Assembly (NCBI RefSeq): GCF_000143415.4
Contig: NW_003314417.1
Coordinates: forward strand, 17,388-81,387
Direction: 5' to 3'
Length of the DNA stretch: 64,000 bases
Origin: Selaginella moellendorffii
Taxonomy: Eukaryota; Streptophyta; Lycopodiopsida; Selaginellales; Selaginellaceae
This document shows, in pieces, positions 22,407-35,867 of the stretch. The position numbers were made by a program, and so were the translations under genes. The notes under the pieces are model-generated. The model made no database searches. It was given only the letters and a program-made list of their open reading frames with translations, and had not been told where the DNA came from. Numbering within the stretch: position 1 is the stretch's first letter; the number at the start of each line of letters is the position of its first letter.

Positions 22407-24496
22407 AAGATGACTTACTTGGTCGGATAACACCTTTGTCAAGAAGCTCTGTGAGTTTCTTCTTGAGTTCAGCCATCTCCTTGATGTTCAAATGATATGG
22501 AGCCTTGGTAGGTGGTTTAGAACTCGGAATAACCTCAATTTGATGATCAACCTCACGGCTAGGAGGTAACCCTGGCAACAAATCCTTCAAGAAGATATCC
22601 TGATTCTGCACCAATAACTCCAATATCTTCTTTGGTATAGGATCAACCTCATCACTAATTTGAATTGAGTCACTTACACCCTCAGCTTCCATCACTTGAA
22701 CCCAAAAGGTGCAACATCCCTTCTTAACTGCTTTTTGAGCGGCTCTTGCAGTCAAGAACTTAGCATCCCAATCCTTTGAGTGCTTTTGCAGCTGGAAGGA
22801 TACATTGGGACGTCCTTCTAACTTCAATATGATACGACTTTGTCCAGCACCATCAATCCCTTTAATATATTTGTTGAAGAAATCCATACCAAACACCATC
22901 TGAAAATCTGATATCTTCAATAATACTAAGTCCACTCTTTCTTTCCACTTGGATATGTTTATTGGAACATCACTCACAAATTTTCTAGCTACTTGCCCAC
23001 CTTTTGCAAACTGGAAGTGTATGGGTGACATTTGCTCAGCATTCAATTTTAACAACTTAACTAAGTCTTTGGATATCACGTTGTGTGTAGCTCCTATATC
23101 AATCATCACTCGGATTCGATGTCCGCAGACAAACCCTACCAGATACATCAACAGATTAGTGTTTGCATTGACTATGAAAAAAGCTTGAGGAAAGCAATGA
23201 AAGTAACTCACCTCCTTTTCCTCATAGTCTACATAACCAACCTGTCAACGCCTTCAGCTTCACCACCACCGTCTTCCCTCATAACATTAACACAAGACCT
23301 TGTCTCATGCTTGTTGGGACATTCCGAGGACCTATGTCCTAACTCTCCACAATGGAAGCAATGACCCACACTACCCATTTTGCTAAGAGTAGGTTTTGCA
23401 AGTTGCTTATGCTTATACCCACTAGGAGGAGGAACAAAGGGTCTAGGACTAGAAGAAGCTGCTGGTGGTCTCCAACCACCACCACCTTTGTTAACCGTTG
23501 CTTCTGAGCCTCTAGGGCGAAACCTTCCTTCCACCCTCTATTTCCGATCACCTTGTTTTTATTCCCAGAATTTTTATTTTTATCCAAGGTACAGCCATAT
23601 GGTTGCTAGTATTGTTCCATGAGTGAGTGACTAAAGACAACTTGCTACGCTGCCTCCTTACACTCCAAGTATGTCTTTGGTTTAAACTTCAAAATCTCAT
23701 TGCAAGAAAGTGAACTTAAACCTTCTAAAAAATAACTTCGAGCATCTTTGTCACTCATATTTGCAATCATAATGCACTTTTAAGCAAATGCATTTATGTA
23801 ATGCATGAGATCCCCTCGTTGCTTTAATTGCCACAACTCTACGTGAAGTCTCAGACCAAGATCATCCGGCAAGTATTCCTTATGGATATGAAACCGCATC
23901 TTGGTCCAACTTCTAGTTTGCCCTTTTTCAGCACACACTTAACACCACCAAGTTTTGGCATGATCATTGAGAAAGGATTGCATACATGCAACTTTTATAT
24001 GATCATCTACATTTGCCACTATGAAATAGTTTTCCATATCGTAGACCCAATCTTCCAAAACCTGATAGTCCCGCATGCCTCTGAAATTGGATGGTTGTAG
24101 AGGTTTGAACTTTGAAACTTGTGCAACCGGGGGCAGTTGCAAAACTTCATTATCCTCTGAACTTGAAGAGGAGTTCTATTGCTTAGGTTTAGCTAGTTTA
24201 GCTGCCTCAACTTCTTTCTTTCTCTTTTTGTTCTCCTTCAATTTGTGAATTTCCCTTCACAAATTCTTGATCTCGACTTCCTAAGCCATATGCTGCAATG
24301 TTGTAGCATCTGGCTCTTCCACTTCTAACTCAGCCTCAGCCTCTTCTGTAGCATCTCTAGCAGGAGTTTCCTCCTCTTGATTCACCCGTCTAGAGGTTTC
24401 AGTGTCAACACGGTTCCTTTTCACCATCCCACTAGCTGCATGCATGCCTCTATCAGTAATTGAACATGCATACAACGTTCTTACCAGATGGTGCAA
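22407..24496 (-). pseudogene. gag-pol: Gypsy C gag-pol remnant
   Basis: From right to left on the minus strand: gag start (24496-24281), gag core NFRGMRDYQVLEDWVYDMENYF (about 24100), zinc knuckle CFHCGELGHRSSECP (about 23350), protease with DIGATHNVISKDL (about 23090), and the N-terminal RT up to VIRPSKSS at the edge of Y. The segments lie in different frames with several stops, so it is broken. It is related to A/B/D but clearly older and more AT-rich. Confidence 0.82.
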
Positions 24497-24618
24497 TCAA
24501 ACTAATCCTACATAGGTCTCTTCAGATCTACTAGAAAAGTCTCTATATATACAACTTAAGTAAAAAAATCCAACAAAAGTTGAATAGGAATCACTGAGAC
24601 AATACCTCTGATACCAAA

Positions 24619-25194
24619 TGTAGTGCACATGGATTTGGAGCCGAACTCTAAACTTATTGCACTATAAAACGAGGGTCCGGTACAATCCCATATATCCAGC
24701 ACCAGCTCCCCTTGTATCTAGCATTGCATGCAAAATAATGTTAAACAGTGTCTGGCACAAGTTTGGCATACCGGTGGCCTAGTTTAGGCCAATCTCTACA
24801 TTCTGTAGATATGCCAAATGAGCAAATCCAGACACTTTCTATAAATAGCATTTGGGACCGAAATGAGACTAATACAAAGGGCGTGATAGTGAAGGTGTTT
24901 GGTAGACATAGTAAGCTATCATTTAGCAAATATTAAAGGACCAATCTCAATATTGCAGGGGTTCTTGATACTAGCAAGTGCAAGCTAATAACACAGCAAG
25001 AAACACATATGGTTCCTACCTTATGTTTATTTAATTTAAGTGCAACGTTATTGACCAGTTTCTCAACTAACTCAAGTGGGAATGATAAAGGGAACCAACT
25101 ATACCGACCTCCTACTATCATGGCAGTAAGGAAAGAGTGTCTGTAAGGACTAGCCAACAAGTATCTTTCGATACCTAAACTCACATTTGCGACA
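24619..25194 (-). repeat. 5' LTR of gypsy C (576 bp)
   Basis: Reads TGTCGCAAATG...GTGCACTACA on the minus strand and is followed by the primer site. It is inverted relative to, and shorter than, the related LTR at 29958-31029. Confidence 0.7.
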
Positions 25195-25683
25195 CTAAGT
25201 AATATAAAACATAGTCTAACTCCCACTTGCATACTTATCTTTGTTTTCCATCCGACTTGAGTCTAAGCCCAGGTCCCATGCCATGTTAGTTGGTGGAATA
25301 CCTATATCCTCGTGTTAGGCCACCGGGATACTGAAATAGCACCAGATTTTGTTTGGCTCTGGTTTGCTTGTTAGTCTTGGCATTAAGATGTTGGATGCTC
25401 TAGGACTGTTCCAAGTTGCTTTATGCTCTTATCCCTTTGTTCTTTGGGTTATATGCTCAAGAGTTGCTTTGTGCTTCTGTACCTTTGCTCCTTGGCTCCA
25501 TGCTTAGGAGTTTGGCTCCATTCCTTCGTTTAGTGGCCAAAGGCTCTGAAACTCGGGTTCCACTCTACTGTCTTTTAGACACGTGGCATGTGACATGTGG
25601 CATATAGAGGGTTTAGGTTTCACTTTGTGGTTATTTTATGGTAAATCACCATAAGATAAAGGGTAAAAACCACGTGCACTACA

Positions 25684-25697
25684 TTTGGTATCAAAGG
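25684..25697 (+). promoter_or_regulatory. Primer binding site of element E
   Basis: TTTGGTATCAAAGG directly after the LTR terminus, initiator-Met tRNA type. Confidence 0.65.
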
Positions 25698-28600
25698 ATA
25701 CGTCTCAACAAGTACTATCCAATGAGATTGGGCAAGTACTCTCATTGCATATGTAGAGATGAAAATGATGATCCGAGTGGGTATATATTTGGGTGCAAAG
25801 GCTTTGGATTCATTCCTTGGGTATAGATTTCTGTTACCTTTTCATATTAGATTATGTGAGCCTTCTCTTGGGCTTATAAGATGGATTAAGATGTTTTGTT
25901 TGCACAAGTTTGTGCTTGGGCTCGTGAGTAAGGCACATTAGCAACTCAAAGTTACACTTTAAATTGGCAAAATGGATTTGAGGTTTACCATTTTTGGACA
26001 AGTTTGTGCTTGAGCTCATAAGTGAGGCACATTAGCAACTCGAAGTTACACTTTGAGTTGGCAAGATTAATGTTAACCTATTGGTGGTTCCATTAGTTGT
26101 TCTATGTACCATGGGTTAAAGTAAACCTCCCATAGGTTTATTATGAGTGGTAAATAGGCTAGTCCATGGCTATTTAGCACAGCACTAGTAGATCCTTCTT
26201 AGGTATGATTATAAGTGGATCACTTAAGACTATAGGGATTAGTTTATTGGTTCAAGTAATCATTGTCATGCTTTCTCATAATCTTTTCTTAGATGGGATT
26301 GAAAGTAGTGCAAACATAAACTTGAGGTTTAGTCAAAGATGAGACCGAAAAGAGAGTTGTCAAGGACAAAGGATCAAACACGTAAATCATTTTCTCTTCT
26401 TGGAGAGATGATTTGCAATAAGGTGTGACTCATTGCTCATATTCATATCATGCAATCAAGAGTCCCTACCTTAATACATGTTGGTTATGGTGATTTTATA
26501 AATGGTGAGTTGTGAGATGGATAGTGGTGAAGCGCTAAACCATTTTGTCTAGGCTTACTATTGAAGACTTGGGTTGCAATGCTCAATTCTTTTTCAGAGA
26601 ATTTTGCTATTGCTCCTTGAGAAATTTGGTGTTAGATTAATTTTGAGTTTGGTCGGATAGAGACTGGCATGAGCTTGTCCATGTTATGAACAAAAGATGA
26701 TGGTTTTCGGTGTTGTAAATTTCTATTGGTTGGGTATGGCATTTATATTGTATTTTGTCGAATTGACTTAGCATTTAATACTCACATAAACCTTTGAAGT
26801 AATGACATGGGCATTGCTTGTAGTGTTTCTCAATTGATGATCAAGTCATTGTGATACTTATATCATATTTATGTGATAATGAGCAATGTGTTTACAAAGT
26901 TGCTTGGTTAAATGATGATCAACCCCAAAGTGGTTGATAATGAAGCTAGTTTACTTGCAAGTAGTCGTATTGAAGTAGCTTTCATTAAGTTCTCAATGTT
27001 GATCCATTATGCTAAGCTTAAGTTAGTGCTTTGTTTCCTTAAGAATTTGCCTATAATGTAATGCACTTTATCTCTCTCCTCTTAAACCAACTGGAAAAGG
27101 GGCAATTGCTTAATGAGAGAGCCCTTAGTGGCTATTTTATCCCCATTTATCTCTTAAAGTTCCAAAGATCCACAGTGACAGTATATCTAAATCTCATCCC
27201 ATGATCACATGCCCTAAATATACCACATAAGATGTTGGAAAGAGTTATAACATTCATTTACTATAGTTTATTGGTTTATTTGTTAATACTTGGAGTAGAT
27301 TGTTGGATGGAGAAGGTGTGTAATTGAAGGCACTGACATTGCTAGCACTTGTGTTAGTAGAAGAGACATTATTGTTTCGAGTGATGAGGAGTTTTTCTTT
27401 GGACCTTGATTTTTTATGTTAGTGTTTTAGCTTCACATTAGATCTTAAAAGTGGTTGAAGAAAAGTGTTAGTGTAATGTGAATATTCAAAGATATAGTCT
27501 TCGTGATCAAGTCTTAGATATTCATTTTATATTTTACAGATGTCAGTGTTAGATGTCAGAAATATAGGCATAATATTTGATGCTTAGACATACTATTGGG
27601 TCATAAGAATTGGTGTTAAGGTAAATCTATGTGAAGTTGTTAGTAGGAGGAAGTTGGTTGAGTCTTGAAAGTTTATATTTCTAAACTGAGAGTCATTCTT
27701 TCTTTAGGTTGGAAAAATTTCCACAAATTTTCTTAGGTTTTTCCAATAGCTGTTCTATTGATCATTTTGCCTGAAAACCATTCTATTTTCAAAAGTCAGT
27801 ACAAATTAGTCAAGGGGTTGGAGTTGACTTCAGTTAGGTCAGACCTTAGTAGATAGTTTGTATGATATGGCTTGCAAGGGATGCTGACTTTTGGGGCTAA
27901 GGCAATTGAGTTAGATAGAATCTAGAGTTGGTGTAGAAAAGTGGCCATTACACTTTTCTAGAAAGGTGACTTTTGTGCTTGTCTTCTGTAACATTATGCT
28001 AGGTGGTAGGTTGCACCTTGCATTTTGTTAAACTTTATGAGAGTAGTGAATTCTCATTGATCTTGATTTTGTCTTGGTGGCCCTACACTTTGTCTGAGGA
28101 TGGTGATATCCAATTTAGTTGTTTGATGTTGAGATATTGGTACCTGTACTATAGCTAGAGGTTGTATACCGATATGAGTCCATCTCATGGTCTTTACTTT
28201 AGTTTCGGCTAAGTGTTAATCATGCATAGTTAGAGTTTTCAAGGCATGCTTAGAGCTATTGGCTAGAGGAGTTGGTAAGCTTATTGCAGTTTGAGTTGGA
28301 TTCGAGTAGTCATTTAGTTCGTGCTTTTGCATGAATATTGATCTCATACCTAAGGTATTATATTCATGTTAGACAAGTATATAACTCAATGACATGACTT
28401 TAGTGTTTGGGTCTGGTAAAGGCAAGTTGAAGAGGGATTGTTGGTTACTTTGCGACTAGTGATTGCTTGTAAACTTCATCAAGGTCTTTTGATACTTATT
28501 TTAATTAACAGTGATGAACTTGCTTTACTGCATGGTGTTGCAGAGGATCGTATCATGGGTTTATATGGTTTTTCTATGTTTATCAATTCCACCTTTATCA

Positions 28601-29957
28601 ATATCATTTGGTTGCATTTAATCCGTAGTGTTGGATTGCATTAAGTCTTGGATGTGGTGATTCACTCCTTAATGATTTGTTATTTGTAGCTAAGTTTTGT
28701 TGAAGGTTTAGTTTTAGATACTGAGTAAGGTCTTTGACTTTGGTTAGCTTGGTTGCTAGAGATTTTTGGGTGTTGACTTGATCTTTTAGCATTGTTCTGG
28801 TGTTAATGGCATTGAAGTAATGCCTTGTTATTGATATTGTTGATATTAGGATTCAAATGAAATGGATGTCTCATTGTAGAATTGGTATTGAATTTCATTA
28901 GTCTTAATACAAATAGTGTTGATGTTTGGGTTGTAGCTTTGTGTTATTAGCATTCGTGTATTTTTCTAGTTAGAAATAGTATTGACATTCAAATGAACTG
29001 AGTGGCAAGTTGAATTAATTGTGTTCTAGATAAGATTGTTTAGTAGAGGTTGAGCTTTAACTTTTTCTTGAAAAGTGATTTAGTCATAAACTATGGTAGC
29101 TTTACGAAACAAAGAGTTAGTGATTGATATTGGGGGATATAAGGATCATTAATGATTTTTATTGTGCTTATTATAAAGTGAGTTATGTCTTGCTATAGAA
29201 GATGGATTCATGGAGGATTAGTTTGATGATCACTTATTGAGTATAACTTCGTTGTGCTTGGCTTTTGGATTGATGCAAATATGCTCTTCATTAGCTTTGC
29301 ATTTTGAAATTTAGCTTATGGATATGTTGAGGAGGATATTGTGAGTTGTACCATGATTTCTTCTTTGGCATTGAAATTAGTTTATGTGAGACTCATGATC
29401 ATTATTAGGCAAGACTTGGCTATAGGCTTTTTTAAGCTTTTGGTTCCTTGAGTTTTTTATACTCATTATTTCATTTGCTAGAAGTTATTAAGGAAGGTAT
29501 TTTTTGCTCATTAGTTTCAATATTTAAATTAGTATTTGCATCTGGCACTCATTGGTGATGATTGACTATCATCTAGGATAGCTTATTATCCTTGTCAAAG
29601 GTTTTGTTAAATTATTATTGATATAGAATGATTTACCATTCTTTGGGATGGTGGATTCTTTCTTTGATGATTATTATACATATCTTTATTAATGGGCTGA
29701 TTGATAGTCTTTCATGATAGATAGTTATTCTCTTTGATGGCTTATAGCTTTTTGCATTACCACATGTTCCTTGAGATTTGTTCTGGATTGGTATCTTAGA
29801 TTTAAAATATCAATAGAATGTTGTTGATGCTTACTTAAGCAACTTGAGTTCTTTCGTATTGTTGACTGAGATCTATTGAGCTTAGCTAGTGCAATAGTTA
29901 GCATGAATAAGTATTTGTTAGTTTTGTGCCATTCACTTTGTTTTGTTGATTATTGTT
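25698..29957. other. AT-rich interior of element E, no gene
   Basis: 4.3 kb with no frame above about 68 codons that looks real, and no recognisable gag or pol motif in any frame I could follow. The near-repeats TAAGTGAGGCACATTAGCAAC at about 25925 and 26021 are a local duplication. Confidence 0.65.
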
Positions 29958-31029
29958 TGTCGCGAATATAACTTCAGGTATTGAAAGTTACTTGTTAGTT
30001 AGTCCTTTCAGATATTCTTTCCTTACTGCCAGAATGGCAAAAAGTCAGTATTGCTAGATCCTTTATCAATCTCTGCCTAAGCTAGTTGAGAAACTAGTCA
30101 TCACATGTGTATTTAGACTGGAAGGGCACTGAGGAAGGAAATCCTAAGTTATCATTTAGTTAAGCATATTTGACACGGTGACAAGAAATTCATGTTGTTG
30201 ACTTACACTTGCTAGTGTGGGGAACCCCGTGATATTGAGCTTGGTCTTTCAATATTCACTAGATGATAGTTTATCATGTCTACCAAACACCCTCGCTATC
30301 ATGCACCTTGTGTCAGTACCATTCAGTCCCAAATGATATTTATGGAAAGTGTTTAGATTTGCTCATTTGGGATATCTAGGGAATGTAGAGATTGTCCTGA
30401 ACACAATGGTGTTTGTCCCATGTCCAAATTCACAATCTAAGAACATTCCATATTTAGTAAATTTTGAACTTGTCCCAAAGACTAACTTCTGGTACTAAGG
30501 GAGGCTTGGGGTGAAAACCCAAAGCGTGTGTTCCTCAAGGGGGGGGGAGGGTGCAGGGGGGCTATGGGGGGTTCCAAATGTATCTTGCATGTTTGTCCTT
30601 GTTTTGTGTTTGGCTTGGGTCTAAGCCCAAGTTCTATACCATGTTAGTTGGTGGAGTACCCATATGCTCGCATTAGGCCACTATTATATTGAAATAGCAC
30701 CAAACTTCATTTGGCTCTGTTTTGCATGTTAGTCCTAACATTGAGATGCTAGATGCTCTAGGATTATTTTAATTCGCTCTGTGCTCCTGTCCCTTTACTC
30801 CTTGGGTTGTACGCTCAGGGGTCGTTCTATGCTCTAGTGCCATTGCTCTTTGGCTCCATGCTTGGGAGTTTGACTCCATTTCTTCATTTAGTGGCCCAAG
30901 GCCTTGAATCTTAAGTTCCACTCTACTGTCTTTTGAACACGTGGCATATAGAGGGTTTAGGTTTTGCTTCATGGTGTTATCCTATGGTAAATCACCTTAG
31001 GATAAAGGGTAAAAACCACATGCGCTACA
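29958..31029 (+). repeat. LTR of the E/C family (1072 bp)
   Basis: Terminal TG...CA. The first half matches the inverted LTR at 24619-25194, and the last 440 bp match 25250-25683. It includes a GGGGGGGG run with flanking sequence resembling the G-run region of the chromovirus LTRs. Confidence 0.65.
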
Positions 31030-31783
31030 TTGTTATAGTTGGTTTTGATAAATTGAATGTTATTACATTTGGGTGATATATTCACGAGCATCTTTTTTGT
31101 TAGTCAATGATATTTTGTGTTCTTCGATTTATCTTATGTAAGTTGTTTAGCATACTATCTGCAATATTTGATAGTTAAGTTTAATCATTAAGTTTTTTCT
31201 TGATGATACATTAGCTATTGAATATTATTGAATGGTTAATCCTATATTATCCAACTATAATGATCTTGGTGGTTCCTATACTATAATTCTTGTTTATCAA
31301 ATGATAACTTACTTGAAATACTTTGTGTTCAATTCGAATATAACTACAGGTATCAATAGTTACCTGTCAGCTAGTGACATCACCCACCTCTCTGTCGATG
31401 TTCTTTATTTCATTAAAAGGGCATGATCCTGTAAACAACTCTAATTGCCTATTTACAGTAGTCTTTCTAAACCTTATCAATGGGTTTGGTTTCTTTGCTT
31501 ATGAGGGTTGGGGCCTTTGGCTTCTCTCTCTATGTCCTTGTGGGTAAGGGTGTATCACACTTTTGTAAGTTGGGTGACACCTAAAGTAGCAAGGGTGGCT
31601 GAGTTTGTTAGTCATTTCCTTGTCAGCGACAGCCGGAAGGTGTCTGAGTTGGTAACGTGCATTAAACAAAAAGGTTACCTTAACTCATTTAAGTTGATAC
31701 ATTTCTCACATAGTGTGATCACCATGAACTTTTTCTAGAGTATGCATCAACAAGGACGTCAATCTTCCCTAAGGGGAGGAGAG
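31030..31783. other. Retroelement debris ending in a polypurine tract
   Basis: No gene. AAGGGGAGGAGAG at about 31771-31783 directly precedes an LTR start, as a polypurine tract would. A short fragment near 31329 also resembles the LTR start. Confidence 0.45.
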
Positions 31784-32570
31784 TGTTGTGAATATAACTG
31801 TGGGTATCGAAAGTTACCTATCGACTAGTCCTTTCAAATATTCTTTCTTTACTTCCACGATGGCAAGAGGTTGGTGTTTCTGGTTCTCTTTATTAGTCCC
31901 TCTTGTTCAAGTATTAGTAAACTAGGCTTAACACCTATATTTAGCCAAATAGACATAAGGTAAGAACACCTATGTGTTTCTAGTTGAGCATACTTAGCCT
32001 GGCTCTTAGTTCTCTTTTGCTTTATCATACACTAACTTGATAAAAACCCTCATGTATTGAGACTAGTCCCTCAATATTGCTGGATGATAGCTTACTGTGT
32101 CTGCCAAACACCCTTGCTATGAGCCCTTTGTGTTAGTCTCATTCTAGTCCCAAATACTAGTTATGGAAAATGTCTAAATATGTTCATTTAGTATATCTAT
32201 GAAATGTAGAAATTATCCTGAACACAATGGTGTTTGTCCCGTGTCCAAATTCATAATCTAGGGACATAATCATAGACTAACTTTTGGTACTAAGGGTGGC
32301 TAATGGTGGAATGCCAAAGCCTCTGTTCCTCAAGAGGAGGGGGGGCTGTTGGGGGTTCCAAATGTATAGTAGGGATAGGGTAGGTTGGGCATTATTGACC
32401 AACTTGAAATATAATTTAGCTCCTGCTTGCATGTTTATCCTTGTTCTGTGTCTGGCTTGGATCTAAACCCAAGTTCTACACCATGCTAGTTGGTGAAGTA
32501 CCCATATCCTTGTGTTAGGCCACTAGTATGCTAAAATAGCATTAGACTCCGTGCCTACCTATAAGGCAAC
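31784..32570 (+). repeat. Partial LTR of the E/C family
   Basis: Starts TGTTGTGAATATAAC and parallels 29958-30690, including the CACAATGGTGTTTGTCCC block (32222 versus 30408). The end is lost near 32570. Confidence 0.6.
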
Positions 32571-34829
32571 ATTCTTCATTTTGGCCATAAATCCATTGTA
32601 GGTGAAATGAGCTATATTTATTTGCTATTCAATCTTTATAGCTTCCAATAGATGAGGTTTTTTAATGTTGGCATTTTGTGCAATTGTCCCCCTGTCGATG
32701 ATGGCACATAACACCTTAAGCCTAGTATGATAATTGGGCTTCAAGTAGGTGAAGTTGCCTCCTTATTTGGATGTGTAGTTAGGGAGGACATATTGATCAA
32801 GTATGTGATCCTTCTTGCTTATCATGATTACTTTGCCCTTGTTGTCTAGGCAAAAAATCTGAGCAAACTGGGTGAGTCTAAAGGGATGGACTCACCTATA
32901 GAAGAGAAATGCATATTCCGTTCGGTACCACTTTTGTATGAGCTCAATCCCTTGCTCAATTGATATTTTTCTTTCGAGCAGCTCCGCATAAGTGAGTAAC
33001 CCAAAAGCATTAAACCAAACCTTTTCTTAGGGAGAAAGCACAAGCTCCCTAGACAGCTTTACTTAGCCATAATCAAGTGCCTTGTCGCTAGATGAAATTT
33101 TCTCCACATGCTCATTTTGCCTAGGGATTTTTGCCATCCATGAAGATTTATAGGCAAAGCACTCGACATTAGGTGACCGGGAGATGTAATGCAATGTTAA
33201 CAAAGATGCCTAAGTGAGAATGCTTCAAGCGTGAAGTCAACAATTTGTAGTAGTGGCGTGAGGACAAGATCACTCCACCCAATCAAGGCAGCAATGGCAT
33301 TTACTTTTGTGTGGCTTTAGGTGGCATTTGAGTTGTCGTACATTGCTTTAGAGCTAAGCTTGGAGTGTTAGCGCATCTTGGTGGAGGCATAGGCATGGAG
33401 TGAGTGAAAGGGAAAGAATGAGAGAAAGAGAAGCTCTTTAGCTGCCTCCAAATTACCTAGATCATCTTGCTTTAATACGTTAGCCCTAAGTTTTATCCTC
33501 TTGCCTTTGTTTGCTTTTGTATGGAAATGTATTGTGGAATTTTTTTTTCCCTTATTGGCATAGTAATCTTTGCTCATTAATCCTTATGGTTTACTAGCAG
33601 AGTTTATAGAATGAGGCAAGAAAAATGTAAATATTACTCTTAGAGTATCCACCCTTTCTTTTCTTTTCCTCTAAATCTTGCATTGCCTAAAGAAAATTTG
33701 TATAAGCCATACCAACAAGATTTTGAGGGAAAATCTGCTCTAGAGAAAGAAATATATAACCATATATCCCTTGATTTCTTTTCTTGGAACTTCCCCATCA
33801 AAGATATGAGAGTTTCTTTAGCATAAAAATGAATCTTTCCTAGAAGATATATATTTTCGTTCTATTTTAGATGAACAAATCTTTGTCTCAGCTTATTAGG
33901 AAAGACGACTCTTCTTATTCAATTTCACTAATCTAGCTCTATGGGGAGATAGAAAATCTTGGAAATAAAATCCTTAGTGATCTTAATATCCCCTCCATCC
34001 ATTTTGAAAGCTAATTTTACAGGATCTCATATTTGAAGAACTAATCTGGCTTTCTATGGTTTTACAAAGTTTAATATAGTTTTGTAAAAATTTTCTAGAC
34101 TCCTATCCTTTATCCAATTGGCCACCCTATCTATGCATTTATGTAGTTCATAATGAATGCTTATGAGTTTATCCATAGTTTAGTACCCTAAAATATAGAT
34201 AATATTTATGCTTATATCTTCATAATACTTCTTTAAATGATTTAAATTTACTATTGCGGTATCATCCCTATTTAAGGTGTGCACTTTAGCTGCTTCTAGA
34301 TATGATATCTTAGACAAAATAAATGGACTATGCCATTTTTTCTTGAATTTATTTCTAAGAGCATCTATTTTGCCTTAACACCAAAGCACTTTATCTCTTG
34401 GCTTAAGTTGGTGAGAGATTTTCAATTGTTTACTTAGCATTTTTAGCTTTTTGAATTGCATGTAGGGTCTAGATTACTTTAAGCTTAAGCTCATTTAAAT
34501 TTTCTATTTTGTCAAGTCTTTGCTTAAGAGCTTTTTTTTCATCTAAGCTATTTTGTAATTGTAATACTCAAAGAGGGAATTATAAATTCGATAAACGTTA
34601 AAGCTTTCTAGCCATAAGTAACATAAAATAGTGTTATGTCTATGGATACTTTATATACAATCTTATAAGCCCACAAAGCATCTATGATTTTCTCATCCCA
34701 ATCTTTTTGATTGTCCTTTACAATCTTTTTCAAGATATTTTAAAGAATTTTATTAGTAGATTTAGCCTGACCATTCCCTTATGGGTAATATGGCTTGGAT
34801 TTTTTATGCTTAAAGATAAATTCTTGTAT
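32571..34829. other. No recognisable gene, decayed AT-rich DNA
   Basis: About 2.26 kb. The right part probably is further decayed gypsy F integrase, but I could not follow it. Confidence 0.5.
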
Positions 34830-35867
34830 AAATTTTTTTTATTGTTTCATTGATTAAATAGGTGCCTTTATCTATAATGATCTTTTTAAGCAAACTAAAT
34901 TTTACAATGATGTTTTCATAAAGGAATTTAGCAATGTTAGTGGCTAAGACATATTTCATAGACATAGCTTCTATCCATAATCACATAATCAGTGGCGACT
35001 AAAATTTATTTGTTCCTTTTACTGCTTGTCACCATAGAACCCACAAAATTCAATCCTCATTTATGAAATGCTTCATATGGACAAGTAGGATTTAGTTCGT
35101 GGATTTGATTTTTAGGTGGTAGTTTATAACTTTGACAAATATCACAATTTTTACAAAAAATTGCTATATCTTTCCAAAGTGTAAGCCACTATAACTCTAC
35201 TTGTAAAACTTTTGTAGTAGTGATTTCATTTACAAATTGGCCTCCTAATGGGCTTAAGAGAGCTTCCCTTAAGATTTCATTTCTTTCCTCTTACCTATTA
35301 ACACATCTTCTTAGTGTTCCATCGATACTTAATTTATATAGACATTCCCTAATGATAAAGTAAAATTGTATACTCAAGATAAACAACTTTTTTTTCTCTA
35401 GCGAGTTATAGTGGGGTGGAATGGTGCCTGTAGAAAGATAAATTTATATAACTTCGAACCAAGTGGTAGGCACAGAGATTGCAAATAAATGAGAATCTAG
35501 GAGTTTGTTTACCTTAGTAATAGGTGACTCTCCTGTAATGATGTAGTTTAGGTAATCAGCTTGTTCATGGAATTTTTCAGGTCTATATACTATTTCAAGA
35601 TTATATTCTTGTAATAGTAAAAACCATTTAGTTAATCGAGTAGATATGCACAGTTTATTGATAAGATGTAAAAAAGCTTTATAGTCATAAAAAAACAATT
35701 ACTTTTGTTACCAAAAGATAATGCCTAAATTTTTGTAAAACGTAAATTACACCTAAAGCTTCTTTTTCAGTTATTGTGTAATTATGCTTAATAGGATTTA
35801 AACATCTGCTGGCATAGTAAATAGGATGATCGTTTTGATCACCTTGTGTTTGGGACAATGTTGCACC
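34830..35867 (-). pseudogene. pol: Gypsy F remnant: integrase and RNase H
   Basis: On the minus strand, RNase H is recognisable (GATLSQTQGDQ, IYYASRCLNP, TEKEALGVIY, then YNLEIVYRPEKFHEQADYLN) with a frame break near 35690. Integrase fragments follow at about 35160-34830 (LNFVGSMV, SKRNK, ILVATDY, LYENII-like) with many stops. RNase H continues across element D at 42456, because joining the flanks gives SDNAKGATLSQ in frame. Confidence 0.75.
35863..35867. repeat. Target-site duplication GCACC, left of element D
   Basis: Repeated at 42451-42455. One copy restores the gypsy F RNase H frame. Confidence 0.92.

Larger units (their letters stand above)
22407..25194 (-). mobile_element. Decayed Ty3/gypsy element C, 5' part
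   Basis: Minus-strand element with 5' LTR at 24619-25194, primer site (TTTGGTATCAGAGG) at about 24604-24618, gag, protease and the start of RT. It is cut by insertion of Y at 22406/22407, and the remaining pol would lie left of Y. The right end interrupts a related LTR belonging to element E. Confidence 0.8.
25195..31029 (+). mobile_element. Non-coding LTR element E (LARD-like)
   Basis: The partial 5' LTR (25195-25683, ending GTGCACTACA) is followed by the primer site TTTGGTATCAAAGG (25684-25697). An AT-rich interior of 4.2 kb follows, and a 1072-bp LTR of the same family at 29958-31029 (TGTCGCGAATATAAC to GCGCTACA). The interior has only short random frames. Gypsy C sits in its 5' LTR. This reading as one element is inference, and a cluster of separate LTRs is possible. 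Confidence 0.5.

Noticed and set aside
25416-25941. Small frames of about 60 codons in the E region
   Set aside because: No motif, AT-rich context, lying in LTR or non-coding interior.
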